Assembly (NCBI GenBank): GCA_019321725.1
Contig: CM033106.1
Location: 31,999,565-32,063,564 of the forward strand
DNA from: Paulownia fortunei
Taxonomy: Eukaryota > Streptophyta > Magnoliopsida > Lamiales > Paulowniaceae
Length of the DNA stretch: 64,000 bases
Direction of reading: 5' to 3'
How positions within the stretch are numbered: the first letter of the stretch is position 1; every line of letters begins with the position of its first letter. A model generated the notes under the pieces. That model was not told the origin of the DNA, ran no database searches, and saw only the letters and a program-made list of their open reading frames with translations. The translations under genes and the position numbers were made by a program. Positions 13,501-28,700 of this stretch are shown here, piece after piece.

Positions 13501-16500
13501 AATGAGAGAAACAATATATTTCCTACTTTTATTCTTAATTATGGTTAAAAATTAAAAAAGCGACTCCGAATGTTGGTACCTATTTTGAGCTTTTTTATTA
13601 AAATTTTATTTTAATTGATTTTTTTTCTAATAAACTAAAAGCGTATGCTATAACAAAGAGTTAGAATGAGAAAAAAAATACTTTCCTACTGTTAAGGTTA
13701 AATAATATTAAAAATTAAAAAGAAACTTGATACCCGTTTCTCTCTTACGTATTCAAATTATAGTTTAAGTGGATTGTATTTTATTTTAACTGTATAATTT
13801 CAAGGAAAACATACATTATTTTCAATGATATAAACAATATATTTCCTACTTTTATTTTTAATTGTGCCTAAGACTTGAAAAAGCGACTCCGAATGTTGGT
13901 ACCAATTTTGGGCTCTTTTATTAAATTTTTATTTTAATTGATTATTTACTTTTTTAAAGTTTACGTGTTAAAAATTTATTGTTTTCTAATAAAATAAAAA
14001 CCTATGGTATAACACAGGGGTTACAATGAGGAAAAATACTTCCTACTGTTAAGGTTAAATAATATTAAAATTTTTAAAAACTTGTATTCAAGTTATAGGT
14101 TAACTCGATTTTTTTTCTTTTTAGAGTATAATTTCATGGACAACTTAAATTATTTTCAATGATAGAGAGAATATATTCCTACTTTTATTTTTAGTTATGG
14201 ATAAAAATTCAAAAACCGACTCAGAATATTGATAACTATTTCTTGCTTTCTTATTAAATTTTTATTAAATTTCCTACTTGAATTTTTTCTTCTTTAAAGT
14301 TTACGTTCTAATTTTTTTTCTAATAAATTAAAAGCGAATGCTATAACATAGGAGTTAGAATGAGAAAAAACACTTTCCTACTATTAAGGTTAAACAAGTT
14401 TAAAAATTTAAAAACTTGATACCTGTTTCTTTCTTACATATTCAAATTATAGTTTAACTGGATTGTTTTTTCTTTTTACTGTATAATTTTAAGGAAAACT
14501 TACATTATTTTCATTGACAGAGACAATATATTTTCTACTTTTATTTTTATTTATGGCTAAAAATTCAAAAACTGATTCAGAATGTTGGTACCGATTTCTT
14601 GCTTTCTTATGAAATTTTTATTATAATTGATTGTTTTCTTCTTTAAACTTTACGTTCTAATTTTTTTTCCTAATAAATTAAACGCGTATGCTATAACACA
14701 AAAGTTAGAATGAAAAAAAATAATTTCCTACTGTTAAGTTTAAATGAGATTAAAATTATTAAAAACTTGATACCTGTTTCTCTCTTACATATTCAAATTA
14801 TAGTTTAACTTGATTGTTTTTTTTCTTTTCATAGTATAATTTCAGAAAAACTTACATTATTTTCAATGATAGAGACAATATATTTTCTACTTTTATTTTT
14901 AATTATGGCTAAAAATTGACAAAGCGATTCTGAATGTTGGTACCTTTTTTGAGCTTTTTTAATAAATTTTTAATTTAATTATTTTTTTTAAGTTTACATT
15001 TCAAAAAAAATTATTTTTTTTCTAATAAATTAAAAGCGTATGCTGTAACATAGGAGTTTGAATGAGAAAAAATACTTTCCTATTGTTAAGCTTAAATAAT
15101 ATTAAAATTTTTTTAAAAACTTGATACCCGTTTCTCTATTACGTATTCAAATTATCGTTTAGGTGGATTATTTTTTCTTTTTACTGTATATTTTAAAGGA
15201 AAATTTACATTATTTTCAATGAAAGAGACAATATATTTCCTATTTTTATTTTTAGTTATGGCTAAAAATTCAAAAACCGACTCTGAATGTTGGTACCTAT
15301 TTTTTGCTTTCTTATTAAAGTTTTATTATAATTGATTTTTTTCATCTTTAAACTTTACATTTTATTTTTTTGTCTAATAAATTAAAAGCGCATGCTTTAA
15401 CACAGGAGTTAGAATGAGAACAAATACATTCCTACTGTTAATGTTAAATAAGATTAAAAATTTAAAAACTTGATACCCGTTTCTCTCTTACGTATTCAAA
15501 TTATAGCTTAATTGGAATATTTTTCTCTTTTTACTGTATAATTTCAAGGAAAACTTACATTATTTTCAATGAGAGAAACAATATATTTCTTACTTTTATT
15601 TTTAGTTATGGCTAAAATTTAAAACACCAACTCAAAATGTTCGTACCTATTTCTTGTTTTCTTTTAAAATTATAGTTTAACTGGTTATTTTTTTCTTTTT
15701 ACTGTATAATTTCAAGAAAATTTTTTAATGAGGGAAACAATTTATTTCATACTTTTATTCTTAATTATGGTTAAAAATTGAAAAAATGACTCCGAATGTT
15801 GGTACCTATTTTGTGCTTTTTTATTAAAATTTTGTTTTAATTGATTTTTTTCTAATAAACTAAAAGCGTATGCTATAACAAAGGAGTTAGAATGAGAAAA
15901 AAATAATTTCCTACTGTTAAGGTTAAATAATATTAAAAATTTAAAAAAATTGATACCCGTTTCTCAACGTATTCAAATTATAGTTTCAGTGGATTGTATT
16001 TTATTTTAACTGTAAAAACAACTCCGAATGTTGGTACCAATTTTGGGCTCTTTTATTAAATTTTTATTTTAATTGATTATTTACTTTTTTAAAGTTTACG
16101 TGTTAAAAATTTATTTTTTTCTAATAAAATAAAAACATATGGTATAACGCAGGAGTTACAATGAGGAAAAATAGTTCCTACTGTTAAGATTAAATAATAT
16201 TAAAATTTTTAAAAACTTGATACTCGTTTCGCTATTATATATTCAAATTATAGGTTAATTTGATTGTTTTTTTAACTTTTACCGTATAATTTCAATGAAA
16301 ACTTAAATTATTTTCAATGATAGAGAGAATATTTTCCTACTTTTATTTTTAGTTATGGATAAAAATTCAAAAAAACGACTCCGAATGTTGGTACCTATTT
16401 CGGGCTTTTTTATTAAAATTTTGTTTTAATTGATTTTTTTGTAATAGCTAAAAGTGTATGCTATAACAAAGGAGTTAGAATGAGAAAAAAAAAATACTTT

Positions 16501-19150
16501 CCTACTGTTAAGGTTAAATAATATTAAAATTTTTAAAAAAACTTGATACTCGTTTCTCTCTTACGTATTCAAATTATAGTTTAGTGAATTGTATTTTATT
16601 TTAACTGTATAATTTCAAGAAAAACTTACATTATTTTCAATGATATAAACAATATATTTCCTACTTTTATTTTTTATTGTGCCTAAGACTTGAAAAAAGC
16701 GACTTCGAATGTTGGTACCAAGTTTGGCTCTTTTATTTAAAATTTTATTTTAATTGATTATTTACTTTTTTAAAGTTTACGTCTTAAAAATTATTTTTCT
16801 AATAAAATAAAAACGTATGGTATAACACAAGGGTTAAATGAGGAAAAATACTTCATACTGTTAAGGATAAATAATATTAATATTTTTAAAAACTTGATAC
16901 TCGTTTCGCTATTATATATTCAAATTATAGGTTAACTCGATTGTTTTTTTTTTCTTTTATAGTATAATTTCAAGGAAAACTTAAATTATTTTCAATGATA
17001 GAGACAATATATTTTCTAATTTTATTTTTAGAATGAGAAAAAATACTTTATACTATTAAGGTTAAATAAGATTAAAAATTTAAAAACTTGATATCCGTTT
17101 CTCTGTTACGTATTCAAATTATAGTTTAATTGGATTATTTTTCTTTTTACTGTATAATTTTAAGGAAAACTTGCATTATTTTCAATGACAGAGATAATAT
17201 GTTTCCTATTTTTATTTTTAGTTATGGCTAAAAATTTAAAAACCGACTCAAAATGTTGGTACCTATTTCTTGCTTTTTTATTAAATTTTTATAATAATTG
17301 ATTTTTTTCTTCTTTAAAGTTTACGTTCTAAAAAAATTATTTTTTTCTAATAAATTAAAAGCGTATGCTATAACACATGAGTTAGAATGAGAAAGAAATA
17401 CTTTTCTACTGTTAAGGTTAATAATATTAAAATTTTAAAAACTTGATACCCGTTTCTCTCATACGTATTCAAATTATAATGTAAGTGGATTGTTTTTTTC
17501 TTTTCACAGTATAATTTCAAGGAAAACTTAAATTCTTTTCAATGATAGAGACAATACATTTCTACTTTTATTTAGTTATGGCTAAAAATTCAAAAATCGA
17601 CTCAAAATGTTGGTACCTATTTTTGCTTTATTATTAAATTTTTATTTTAATTATTTTTTTTCTTTTTATAGTTTACGTCTTAAAAAATTTATTTTTCTAA
17701 TTAAAATAAAAACGTGTGGTACAACATAAGAGTTACAATGAGAAAAAATATTTCCTTTTGTTAAGGGTAAATAAGATTAAAAATTTAAAAACTTGATACC
17801 CGTTTTTCTTTTATGTATTAAAATTATAGTTTAACTGGATTATTTTTTTTCTCTGTACTGCAAAATTTCAAGAAAAACTTACATTATTTTCAATGAGAGA
17901 AACAATATATTTTCTACTTTAATTTTAAGTTATGGCTAAAAATTCAAAAATCGACTCAGAATGTTGGTACCTATTTCTTGTTTTCTTATTAAATTTATAT
18001 TAATTGATTTTTTTCATCTTTAAACTTTACATTCTATTTTTTTTTTCTAATAAATTAAAAGTGCATGTTTTAACACAAGAGTTAGAATGAGAAACAAATA
18101 CATTCCTACTGTTAATGTTAAATAAGATTAAAAATTTAAAAACTTGATACCCGTTTTTCTCTTACGTTTTCAAATTATAGTTTAACTGGAATGTTTTTCT
18201 CTTTTTACTGTATAATTTCAGGAAAAACTTACATATTTTCAATAAGAGAAACAATATATTTCCTACTTTTAGTTTTAGTTATGGCTAAAAATTAAAACAC
18301 CAACTCAGAATGTTTGTACCTATTTCTTATTGTCTTATTAAAATTATAGTTTAACTCGATTGTTTTTAATGTATAATTTTAAGGAAAATTTTCAATGATA
18401 GAAACAATATGTTTCATACTTTTATTATTAATTATGGTTAAAATTTAAAAAAACGACTCCGAATGTTGGTACCTATTTCGGGTTTTTTTATTAAAATTTT
18501 ATTTTTAATTGATTTTTTTTAATAAACTAAAAGCGTATGCTATAACAAAGGAGTTAGAATGAGAAAAAAAATACTTTCCTACTCTTAAGGTTAATAATAT
18601 TAAAAATTTTAAAAAAACTTGATACCCGTTTCTCTCTTACGTATTCAAATTATAGTTTAAGTGGATTGTATTTTATTTTAACTGTATAATTTCAAGGAAA
18701 ACATACATTATTTTCAATGATATAAACAATATATTTCCTACATTTATTTTTAATTGTGCCTAAGACTTGAAAAAGCGACTCCGAATGTTGGTACCAATTT
18801 TGGGCTCTTTTATTAAATTTTTATTTTAATTGATTATTTACTTTTTTAAAGTTTACGTGTTAAAAATTTATTGTTTTCTAATAAAATAAAAACCTATGGT
18901 ATAACATAGGGGTTACAATGAGGAAAAATACTTCCTACTGTTAAGGTTAAATAATATTAAAATTTTTAAAAACTTGATACTCGTTTCTCTATTAGGTATT
19001 CAAATTATAACTTAACTCGATTGTTTTTTTTTTCTTTTTAGAGTATAATTTCAAGGAAAACTTAAATTATTTTCAATGATAGAGACAATATATTTCCTAC
19101 TTTTATTTTTAGTTGTGGATAAAAATTCAAAAATCGACTTAGAATATTGG
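7600..19150 (+). repeat. Recurring multi-monomer variant (higher-order repeat) in block C
   Basis: A recognisable run of about two monomers recurs at 7.6-8.4, 13.44-14.1, 15.66-16.3, 16.37-17.0 and 18.33-19.0 kb. Its markers are TCTTAATTATGGTTAAAA, GTGCCTAAGACTT, GTACCAATTTTGGGCTC and GATTATTTACTTTTTTAAAG. GTGCCTAAGACTT lies at about 8075, 13865, 16680 and 18757; the 15.66-kb copy has lost it by a deletion near 16010. The repeat spacing (about 5.8, 2.2, 0.65 and 2.1 kb) shows amplification of multi-monomer units rather than single monomers. Interval borders are approximate. Confidence 0.75.
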
Positions 19151-22100
19151 TAACTATTTCTTGCTTTCTTCTTAAATTTTTATTATAATTGAATTTTTTT
19201 CTTCTTTAAAGTTTACGTTGTAATTTTATTTCTTCTAATAAATTAAAAGTGTATGTTATAACATAGGAGTTAGAATGAGAAAAAATACTTTCATACTATT
19301 AATGTTAAATAAGATTAAAAATTTAAACTTGATACTCGTTTCTCTCTTATGTATTCAAATTATAGGTTAACTGGATTGTTTTTCTCTTTTTATTGTATAA
19401 TTTCAAGGAGAACTTACATTATTTTCAATGAGAGAAACAATATACATCCTCTTTTTATATTTAATTATGACTAAAAATTGAAAAAACAACTCTGAATGTT
19501 AGTACCTATTTCTTGCTTTCTTATTAAATTTTTGTAATAATTGATGTTTTTCTGCTTTATAGTTTACATTCTAAAAAAATTTTTTTTTTTAATAAATTAA
19601 AAGCATATACTATAACACAGGAGTTAGAATAAAAAAAATACTTTCCTACTGTTAATGTTAAATAAAATTAAAAATTTAAAAACTTGAAACGCGTTTCTCT
19701 CTTACGTATTCAAATTATAGTTTACCTAGATTGTTTTTTTCTTTTTACTGTATAATTTCAAGAAAAACTTACATTATTTTCAATGATAGAGATAATATAT
19801 TTTCTACTTTTATTTTTAATTATGGATAAAAATTGACAAAGCGACTCCGAAGGTTAGTACCTTTTTCGAGCTTTTTTATTAAAATTTTATTTTAATTGAT
19901 TTTTTTTCTTTTTTAAAGTTCACATTTTAAAAAAAATATTTTTTTCTAATAAATTAAAAGTATATGCTATAACATAGGAGTTAGAATGAGAAAAAATAAA
20001 AATTTTAAAAACTTGATACCCGTTTCTCTATTACGTATTCAAATTATCGTTTAGCTGGATTGTTTTTTTTTTTTTTACAGTATAATTTCAATGAAAACAT
20101 AAATTATTTTCAATGATCAAGACAATATATTTCCTACTTTTATTTTTAGTTATGGCTAAAAATTTTAAAACCAACTCATAATATTGGTATCTATTTCTAG
20201 CTTTCTTATTAAATTTTTATTGTAATTGATTTTTTTTCTTCTTTAAAGTTTACCTTCTAAAAAAATTATTTTATTCTAATAAATTAAAAGCACATGCTAT
20301 AACACAAAAGTTAGAATGAAAAAAATACTTTCCTACTGTTAAGGTTAAATAAGATTAAAAATTTAAAAACCTGATACCCGTTTCTGTCTTAGGTTTTCAA
20401 ATTATAGTTTAACTGGATTGCTTTTTTTTTTCTATATAATTTCAAGGAAAACTTACATTATTTTCAATGATAGAGACAATATATTTCCTACTTTTGTTTT
20501 TAGTTATGGCTAAAAATTCAAAAATTGACTCAGAATGTTGGTTCCTATTTTTTACTTTCTTATTAAATTTTTATTATAATTGATTTTTTCCTTTTTAAAG
20601 TTTACGTTCTAATTTTTTTTCCTAATAAATTAAAAGCGTATGCTATAATACAGGAGTTAGAATGAGAAAAAATAATTTCCTACTGTTAAGTTTTAATAAG
20701 ATAATTTTTTTTAAAAAGTTAATAGTCGCATCTCTTTTACGTATTCAAATTTTAGTTTAACTGGATTGTTTTTTTTTCCTTTTCACAGTATAATTTCAAG
20801 GGAAACCTAAATTATTTTCAATGATATAGACAATATATTTCCTACTTTTATTTTTAGTTATGACTAAAAATTAAAAAACTGACTGAAAACGTTGGTACCT
20901 ATTTCTTGCTTTCTTTTTAAATTTTTATTATAATTAATTTTTTTCTTTTTTACGTTCTAATTTTTTTTCCTAATAAATTAAAAGCGTATGATATAACACA
21001 ACAGTTAGAATGAGAAAAAAATACTTTCCTACTATTAAGGTTAAATAAAATTAAAAATTAAAAAACTTTATACCTACTTCTATTTTATGTATTCAAATTA
21101 TAGTTTAACTGTATTGTTTTTTTTCTTTTTACTGTATAATTTCAAGGAAAACTTATATTATTTTCAATGAGAGAAACAATATATTTCCTACTTTTTTTTT
21201 AGTTATGGCCAAAAATTCAAAAATCGACTCAGAATGTTGGTACATATTTCTTGTTTTCTTATAAATTTTTTATAATAATTTATTTTTTTCATCTTTAAAG
21301 TTTATGTTCTAAAAAAATATTTTTTTCTAATAAATTAAAAGTGCAGGCTATACAGGAGTTAGAATGAGAAAAAATAATTTCCTACTGTTAAGGTTAAATA
21401 ATATTAAAAATTTTAAAAAGTTGATACCATTTGTGTTTTACGTATTCAAATTATAGTTTAGTTAGATTGTTTTTTTTCTTTTACAGTATAATGTCAAGGA
21501 AAACTTAAATTATTTTTAATGATAGAGATAATATATTTTGTACTTTTATTTTTAGGTATGGCTAGAAATTCAAAAACCGACTCATAATGTTGGTACCTAT
21601 TTCTTGCTTTCTTATTTAATTTTTATTATAATTGATTTTTTCTTCTATATAGTTTACGTTATAAAAAAATTATTTTTTCCTAATAAATCAAAAGCATATG
21701 CTATAACACATGAGTTAGAATGAGTAAAAATACTTTCCTCATGTTAAGATTAAATACGATTAAAAATTTAAAAACTCGATACCTATTTCTTTCGTGCGTA
21801 TTCAAATTATAGTTTAACTGGATTATTTTTTTCTTTTTACTGTATAATTTCAAGGAAAACTTACACTATTTTCAATGATAGAGATAATATATTTCCTACT
21901 TCTATTTTTAATTACGGATAAAAATTGACAAAGTGACTCTGAATGTTGGTACCTTTTTCTGGGTGTTTTATTAAAATTTTATTTTAATTAATTTTTTCTT
22001 TTTTAAAGTTTACGTGCTAAAGAAATTATTTTTTTCTTATAATTTAAAGGCATATGCTATAACACAGGAGTTAGAATGAGAAAAAAATACTTTCCTACTG

Positions 22101-24679
22101 TTAATGTTAAATAATATTAAAAATTTTATAAACTTGATACTCGTTTCTCTCAAACGTATTCAAATTATAGTTTAAATAGATTTTTTTTTTCTTTTCACAG
22201 TATAATTTCAGGGAAAACTTAAATTCTTTTCAATGATAGAGATAATACATTTCTACTTTTATTTTTATTTATGGCTAAAAATTTAAAAATCGACTCAGAA
22301 TGTTGGTACCTATTTCTTGCTTTATTATTAAAATTTTATTTTAATTGATTTTTTTCTTTTTTAAAGTTTACATTTTAAAAAAATTATTTTTTTCTAATAA
22401 ATTAAAAGCGTATGCTATAACATAGGAGTTAGAATGAGAAAAAAATACTTTCCTACTGTTAAGATTAAATAATATTAAATTTTTTAAAAAGTTGATACCC
22501 GTTTCTCTATTATGTATTTAAATTATCGTTTAGGTGGATTGTTTTTTTTCCTTTTACAGTATAATTTCAATGAAAACTTAAATTATTTTCAATGATCGAC
22601 ACAATATATTTCCTATTTTTATTTTTAGTTATGGCTAAAAATTCAAAAACCGACACAATAATAAGATCGACACAATCTTATTAAATTTTTGAAAAATTCT
22701 TGTTAAGTAAGATTACAAATTTAAAACTTGATACCCATTTCTCTCTTATGTATTCAAATTATAGTTTAACTGGATTGCTTTTTCTTTTTTCTATATAATT
22801 ACAAGGAAAACTTACATTATTTTCAATGTAGAGACAATATATTTCCTACTATTATTTTTAGTTATGGCTAAAAATTCAAAACCGGCTCATTGGTACCTAT
22901 TTTTTACTTTCTTATTAAAATTTTATTATAATTGATTTTTTCTTCTTTAATGTTTACATTCTAAATTATTTTTTCTAACAAATTAAAAACGCATGCTTTA
23001 ATATAGGAGTTATAATGAGAAAAAATACTTTCCTACTGTTAATGTTAAATAAGATTAAAAATTTAAAGACTTGATACCCGTTTCTCTCTTACGTATTCAA
23101 ATTATTCAAGAAAAACTTACATTATTTTGAATGAAAGAGACAATATATTTCCTACTTTAATTTTTAATTATGGCTAAAAATTGACAAAGCGACTTTGAAT
23201 TTCGGTACCTTTTTTGAGCTTTTTTATTAAGTTTTTATTTTAATTAATTTTTTTCTTTTTCAAAGTTTACTATTTAAAAAAATTATTTTTTTCTAATAAA
23301 TTAAAAGCGTATGCTATATCATAGAAGTTAGAATGAGAAAAAATACTTTCCTACTGTTAAGGTTAAATAATATTAAAAATTTTCAAAATTTGATACCCGT
23401 TTCTCTATTATGTATTCAAACTATCGTTTAGGTGGAATGTTTTTTTTCCTGTTACAGTATAATTTCAATGAAAACTTAAATTATTTTCAATGATAGAGAC
23501 AATATATTTCCTACTTTTATATTTAGTTATGGCTAAAAATTGAAAAATTGACTCAGAATATTGGTACCGATTTCTAGCTTTCTTATTAAATTTTTATTAT
23601 AATTAATTTTTTTCTTCTTTAATGTTTACGTTCTAATTTTTTTCTTTTAATAAATTAAATGCATATGCTATAACACAAGTGTTAGAATGAAAAAAAATAA
23701 TTTCCTCCTGTTAAGGTTAAATAAGATTAAAAATTTAAAAACTTGATACCCATTTCTCTATTACGTATTCAAATTATAATTTACCTGGATTTTTTTTTTC
23801 TTTTTACTGTATAATTTCAAGAAAAACTTACATTATTTTCAAGGATAGAGACAATATATTTTTGACTTTTATTTTTAATTATGGTAAAAATTTGACAAAG
23901 CGATTTCGAATGTTGGTACCTTTTTCAAGCTTTTTTATTAAATTTTTATTTTCATTAATTTTTTTCTTTTTCAAAGTTTACGTTTTAAAAAAATTATTTT
24001 TTTCTAATAATTTAAAAGCGTATGCTATAATATAGGAGTTAGAATGAGAAAAAATACTTCCCTACTGTAAAGGTTAAATAATATTAAAATTTTTAAAAAC
24101 TTGATACCCGTTTCTCTATTATGTATTCAAATTATCATTGAGGTGGATTGTTTTTTTTCCTTTTACAGTATAATTTCAATGAAAACTTAAATTATTTTCA
24201 ATGATAGAGACAATATATTTCCTACTTTTTTTAGTCATGGCTAAAAATTCAAAAACCGAGTCAGAATGTTGGTACCTATTTCTTGTTTTGTTATTAAATT
24301 TTTATTATAATTGATTTTTTTCTTCTTTAAAGTTTAGTTCTAAAAAAATTATTTTTACTAGTAAATTAAAAAAGTATGCTATAACATAGGAGTTAGAATG
24401 AAAAAAAAAACTTTCCTATTGTTAAGGTTAAATAAGATTAAAAATTTAAAAACTTGATACATGTTTCTCTCTTACGTATTTTTATTTATGGCTAAAAATT
24501 CAAAAAGCGACTCAGAATATTGGTACCTATTTCTTGTTTTCTTATTAAAATTTTATAATAATTGATTTTTTTTTCATGTTTAAAGTTTACGTTCTAAATT
24601 TTTTTTTCTAATAAATTAAAAGTGCATGCTATAACACTTGAGTTAGAATGAGAAAAAATACTTTCCTACTGTTAATGTT

Positions 24680-25740
24680 AAATAATATTAAAATTTTTAA
24701 AAACTTGATACCCGTTTCACTCTTACGTATTCAAATTATAGTTTTGCTAGATTTTTTTTTTCTTTTACAGTATAATGTCAAGGAAAGCTTAAATTATTTT
24801 CAATGATAGATATAATATATTTCCTACTTTTATTTTTAGTTATGGCTAAAAATTCAAAAATCAACTCAGAATGTTGGTACCTATTTCTAGTTTTCTTATT
24901 AAAATTTTATAATAATTGATTTTTTTTCATCTTTAAAGTTTACATTCTAAATTTTTTTTTCTAATAAATTAAAAGCGCATGCTATAACACATGAGTTAGA
25001 ATAAGAAAAAATACTTTCCTACTGTTAAGGTTAAATAATATTAAAAATTTTTAAAAACTTGATACCCGTTTCACTCTTACGTATTCAAATTATAGTTTTG
25101 CTAGATTTTTTTTTTCTTTTACAGTATAATGTCAAGGAAAGCTTAAATTATTTTCAATGATAGATATAATATATTTCCTACTTTTATTTTTAGTTATGGC
25201 TAAAAATTCAAAAATCAACTCAGAATGTTGGTACCTATTTCTAGTTTTCTTATTAAAATTTTATAATAATTGATTTTTTTTCATCTTTAAAGTTTACATT
25301 CTAAATTTTTTTTTCTAATAAATTAAAAGCGCATGCTATAACACATGAGTTAGAATAAGAAAAAATACTTTCCTACTGTTAAGGTTAAATAATATTAAAA
25401 ATTTTTAAAAACTTGATACCCGTTTCACTCTTACGTATTCAAATTATAGTTTTGCTAGATTTTTTTTTTCTTTTACAGTATAATGTCAAGGAAAGCTTAA
25501 ATTATTTTCAATGATAGATATAATATATTTCCTACTTTTATTTTTAGTTATGGCTAAAAATTCAAAAATCAACTCAGAATGTTGGTACCTATTTCTAGTT
25601 TTCTTATTAAAATTTTATAATAATTGATTTTTTTTCATCTTTAAAGTTTACATTCTAAATTTTTTTTTCTAATAAATTAAAAGCGCATGCTATAACACAT
25701 GAGTTAGAATAAGAAAAAATACTTTCCTACTGTTAAGGTT
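24680..25740 (+). repeat. Three near-identical 354-bp monomers (recent amplification)
   Basis: Three consecutive monomers are almost identical, whereas most neighbours differ at many sites. The string ATCAACTCAGAATGTTGGTA recurs at exactly 354-bp spacing (its TC at 24861, 25215 and 25569). Shared private variants include GTTTTGCTAGATT, ATAATGTCAAGGAAAGC and AGTTAGAATAAG. This marks very recent unequal crossing-over or replication slippage, or an assembly artefact. Confidence 0.88.
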
Positions 25741-28700
25741 AAATAATATTAAAAATTTAAAAACTTGATACCCGTTTCTGTCTTACGTACTCAAATTATA
25801 GTTTAGCTAGATTATTTTTTTTCTTTTACAGTATAATGTTAAGGAAAGCTTAAATTATTTTCGATGATAGAGATAAAATATTTCCTACTTTTATTTTTAG
25901 TTATGGCTAAAAATTCAAAAATCGACTCAGAATGTTGGTACCTATTTCTTGCTTTCTTATTTAATTTTTATTATAATTGATTTTTTCCTATTTAAAGTTT
26001 ACATTTTAAAAAAATTATTTTTTTCTAATAAATCAAAAGCATATGCTATAACACAGGAGTTAGAATGATGAAAAATACTTTCCTCCTATTAAGGTTAGAT
26101 AAGATTAAAAATTTAAAAACTTGATACCCGTTCTCTTTTACGTATTCAAATTATAGTTTAACTAGATTGTTTTTTCTTTTTACTGTATAACTTGAAGGGT
26201 AACTTACATTATTTTCAATGATAGAGACAATATATTTACTACTTTTATTTTTAGCTATGGCTAAAAATTGACAAAGCAACTCCGATTGTTGGTACCTTTT
26301 TTCGGGTGTTTTATTAAATTTTTATTTTAATTGATTTTTTTTAAAGTTTACATGTTAAAAATTTATTTTTTTCTAATAAATTAAAAGTGTATGCTATAAC
26401 ATAGGAGTTAGAATGAGAAAAAATACTTTCCTACTGTTAAGGTTAAATAATATTAAAATTTTTAAAAACTTGATACCCGTTTCTCTATTGTGTATTCAAA
26501 TTATCGTCTAGGTGGATTGTTTTTTTTCCTTTTACAGAATAATTTCAATGAAAACTTAAATTATTTTCAATAATAGAGACAATATATTTCCTACTTTTTT
26601 TTGTCATGGCTAAGAATTCAAAAACCGAGTCAGTATGTTTGTACCTATTTCTTGCTTTGTTATTAAATTTTTATTATAATTGATTTTTTTTCATCTTTAA
26701 AGTTTAGTTCTAAAAAATTATTTTTTACTAATAAATTAAAAAAGTATGCTATAACACAGGAGTTAGAATGAAAAAAAACACTTTCCTACTGTTAAGGTTA
26801 AATAAGATTAAAAGTTTAAAAACTTGATACTTGTTTCTCTCTTACGTATTCAAATTATAGTTTAAGTGGATTGCTTTTTCTTTTTTCTGTACAATTCAAG
26901 GAAAACTTACATTATTTTCAATGATAGAGACAATATATTTCCTACTTTTATTTTTAATTATGGCTAAAAATTGACAAAACGACTCCAAATGTTGGTACCT
27001 TTTTCGAGCTTTTTTATTAAATTTTTATTTTAATTTATTTTTTTCTTTTTTAAAATTTACGTTTTAAAGAAATTATTTTTTCTGATAAATTAAAAAGCGA
27101 ATGCTATAACATAGGAGTTAGAATAAGAACAAAATACTTTCCTATTGTTATGGTTAAATAATTTTAAAAATTTAAAAACTTGATACCCGTTTCTCTATTA
27201 CGTATTCAAATTATCGTTCAACTGGATTGTTTTTTTTCTTTTACAGTATAATGTCAATGAAAACTTCAATTATTTTTAATGATAGAGACAATATATTTCC
27301 TACTTTTACTTTTAGTTATGGCTATAAATTCAAAAACCAACTCAGAATGTTGGTACCTATTTTTGCTTTCTTATTTAATTTTTATTAGAATTGATTTTTT
27401 TCTTCTTTAAAGTTTAGTTCTAAATTTTTTTTTCTAATAAATTAAAAACTTATGCTATAACACATGAGTTAGAATGAAAAAAAATACTTTCCTACTATTA
27501 AGGTTAAATATGATTAAAAATTTAAAAAGTTGATACCCGTTTCTCTTTTACGTATTCAAATTATAGTTTAACTGGATTGTTTTTTCTTTTTTCTGTAAAA
27601 TTTCAAAGAAAACTTACATTATTTTCAATGAGAGAAACAATATATTTCCTACTTTTATTTTTAGTTAATGGCTAAAAATTCAAAAACTGACTCAGAATGT
27701 TGGTACGTATTTCTTACTTTCTTATTAAATTTTTGTTATAATTGATTTTTTTCTTCTTTAAAGTTTACGTTCTAATTTTTTTTTCTAATAAATTAAAAGA
27801 GTATGATATAACACAGGAGTTAGAATGAGAAAAAATTCTTTCCTACTGTTAATTGTAAATAAGATTAAAAATTTTAAAAATTTGATACCCGTTTCTCTTT
27901 TACGTATTTAAATTATAGTTTAACTGGATTATTTTTTTTTCTTTTTACAATATAATTTCAATGAAAACTTAAATTATTTTTAATGATAGAGACAATATAT
28001 TTCCTACTTTTATTTTTAGTTATGGCTAAAAATTCAAAAACTGAGTCAAAATGTTAGTACCTATTTCTTGCTTTCTTAATAAATTTTTATAATAATTGGA
28101 TTTTTTCTTCTTTAAAGTTTACGTTGTAAAAAAATTACTTTTTTCTAATAATTAAAAGTGTATGATAGAACACAGGAGTTAGAATGAGAAAAAATACTTT
28201 TCTACTGTTAATGTTAAATAAGATTAAAATTTTAAAAACTTGATACCCGTTTTCCCATTACGTATTCAAATTATAGTTTAACTGGATTATTTTTTTCTTT
28301 TTACTACATAATTTTAATTTAAACTTACATTATTTTCAATGATAGAAATAATATATTCCCAACTTTTATTTTTAGTTATGGCTAAAAATTCAAAAACTGA
28401 CTCAGAATGTTGGTACCTATTTCTTGTTTTCTTATTAAATTTTTATAATAATTGATTTTTTTCTTCTTTAAAGTTTACATTCTAAAAAAATTATTTTTTC
28501 TAATAAATAGAAAACGTATGAGATAACACTGTAGTTAGATTGAGAAAAAAAAAACTTTCCTACTGTTTATTTTAAATAAGATTACAATTTTAAAAATTTG
28601 ATACTCGTTTCTATATTATGTATACAAATTATAGGTTAAATGGATTGTTTTTTCTTTTTCACAGTATAATTTCAAGGAAAACTTATATTATTTTCAATAA

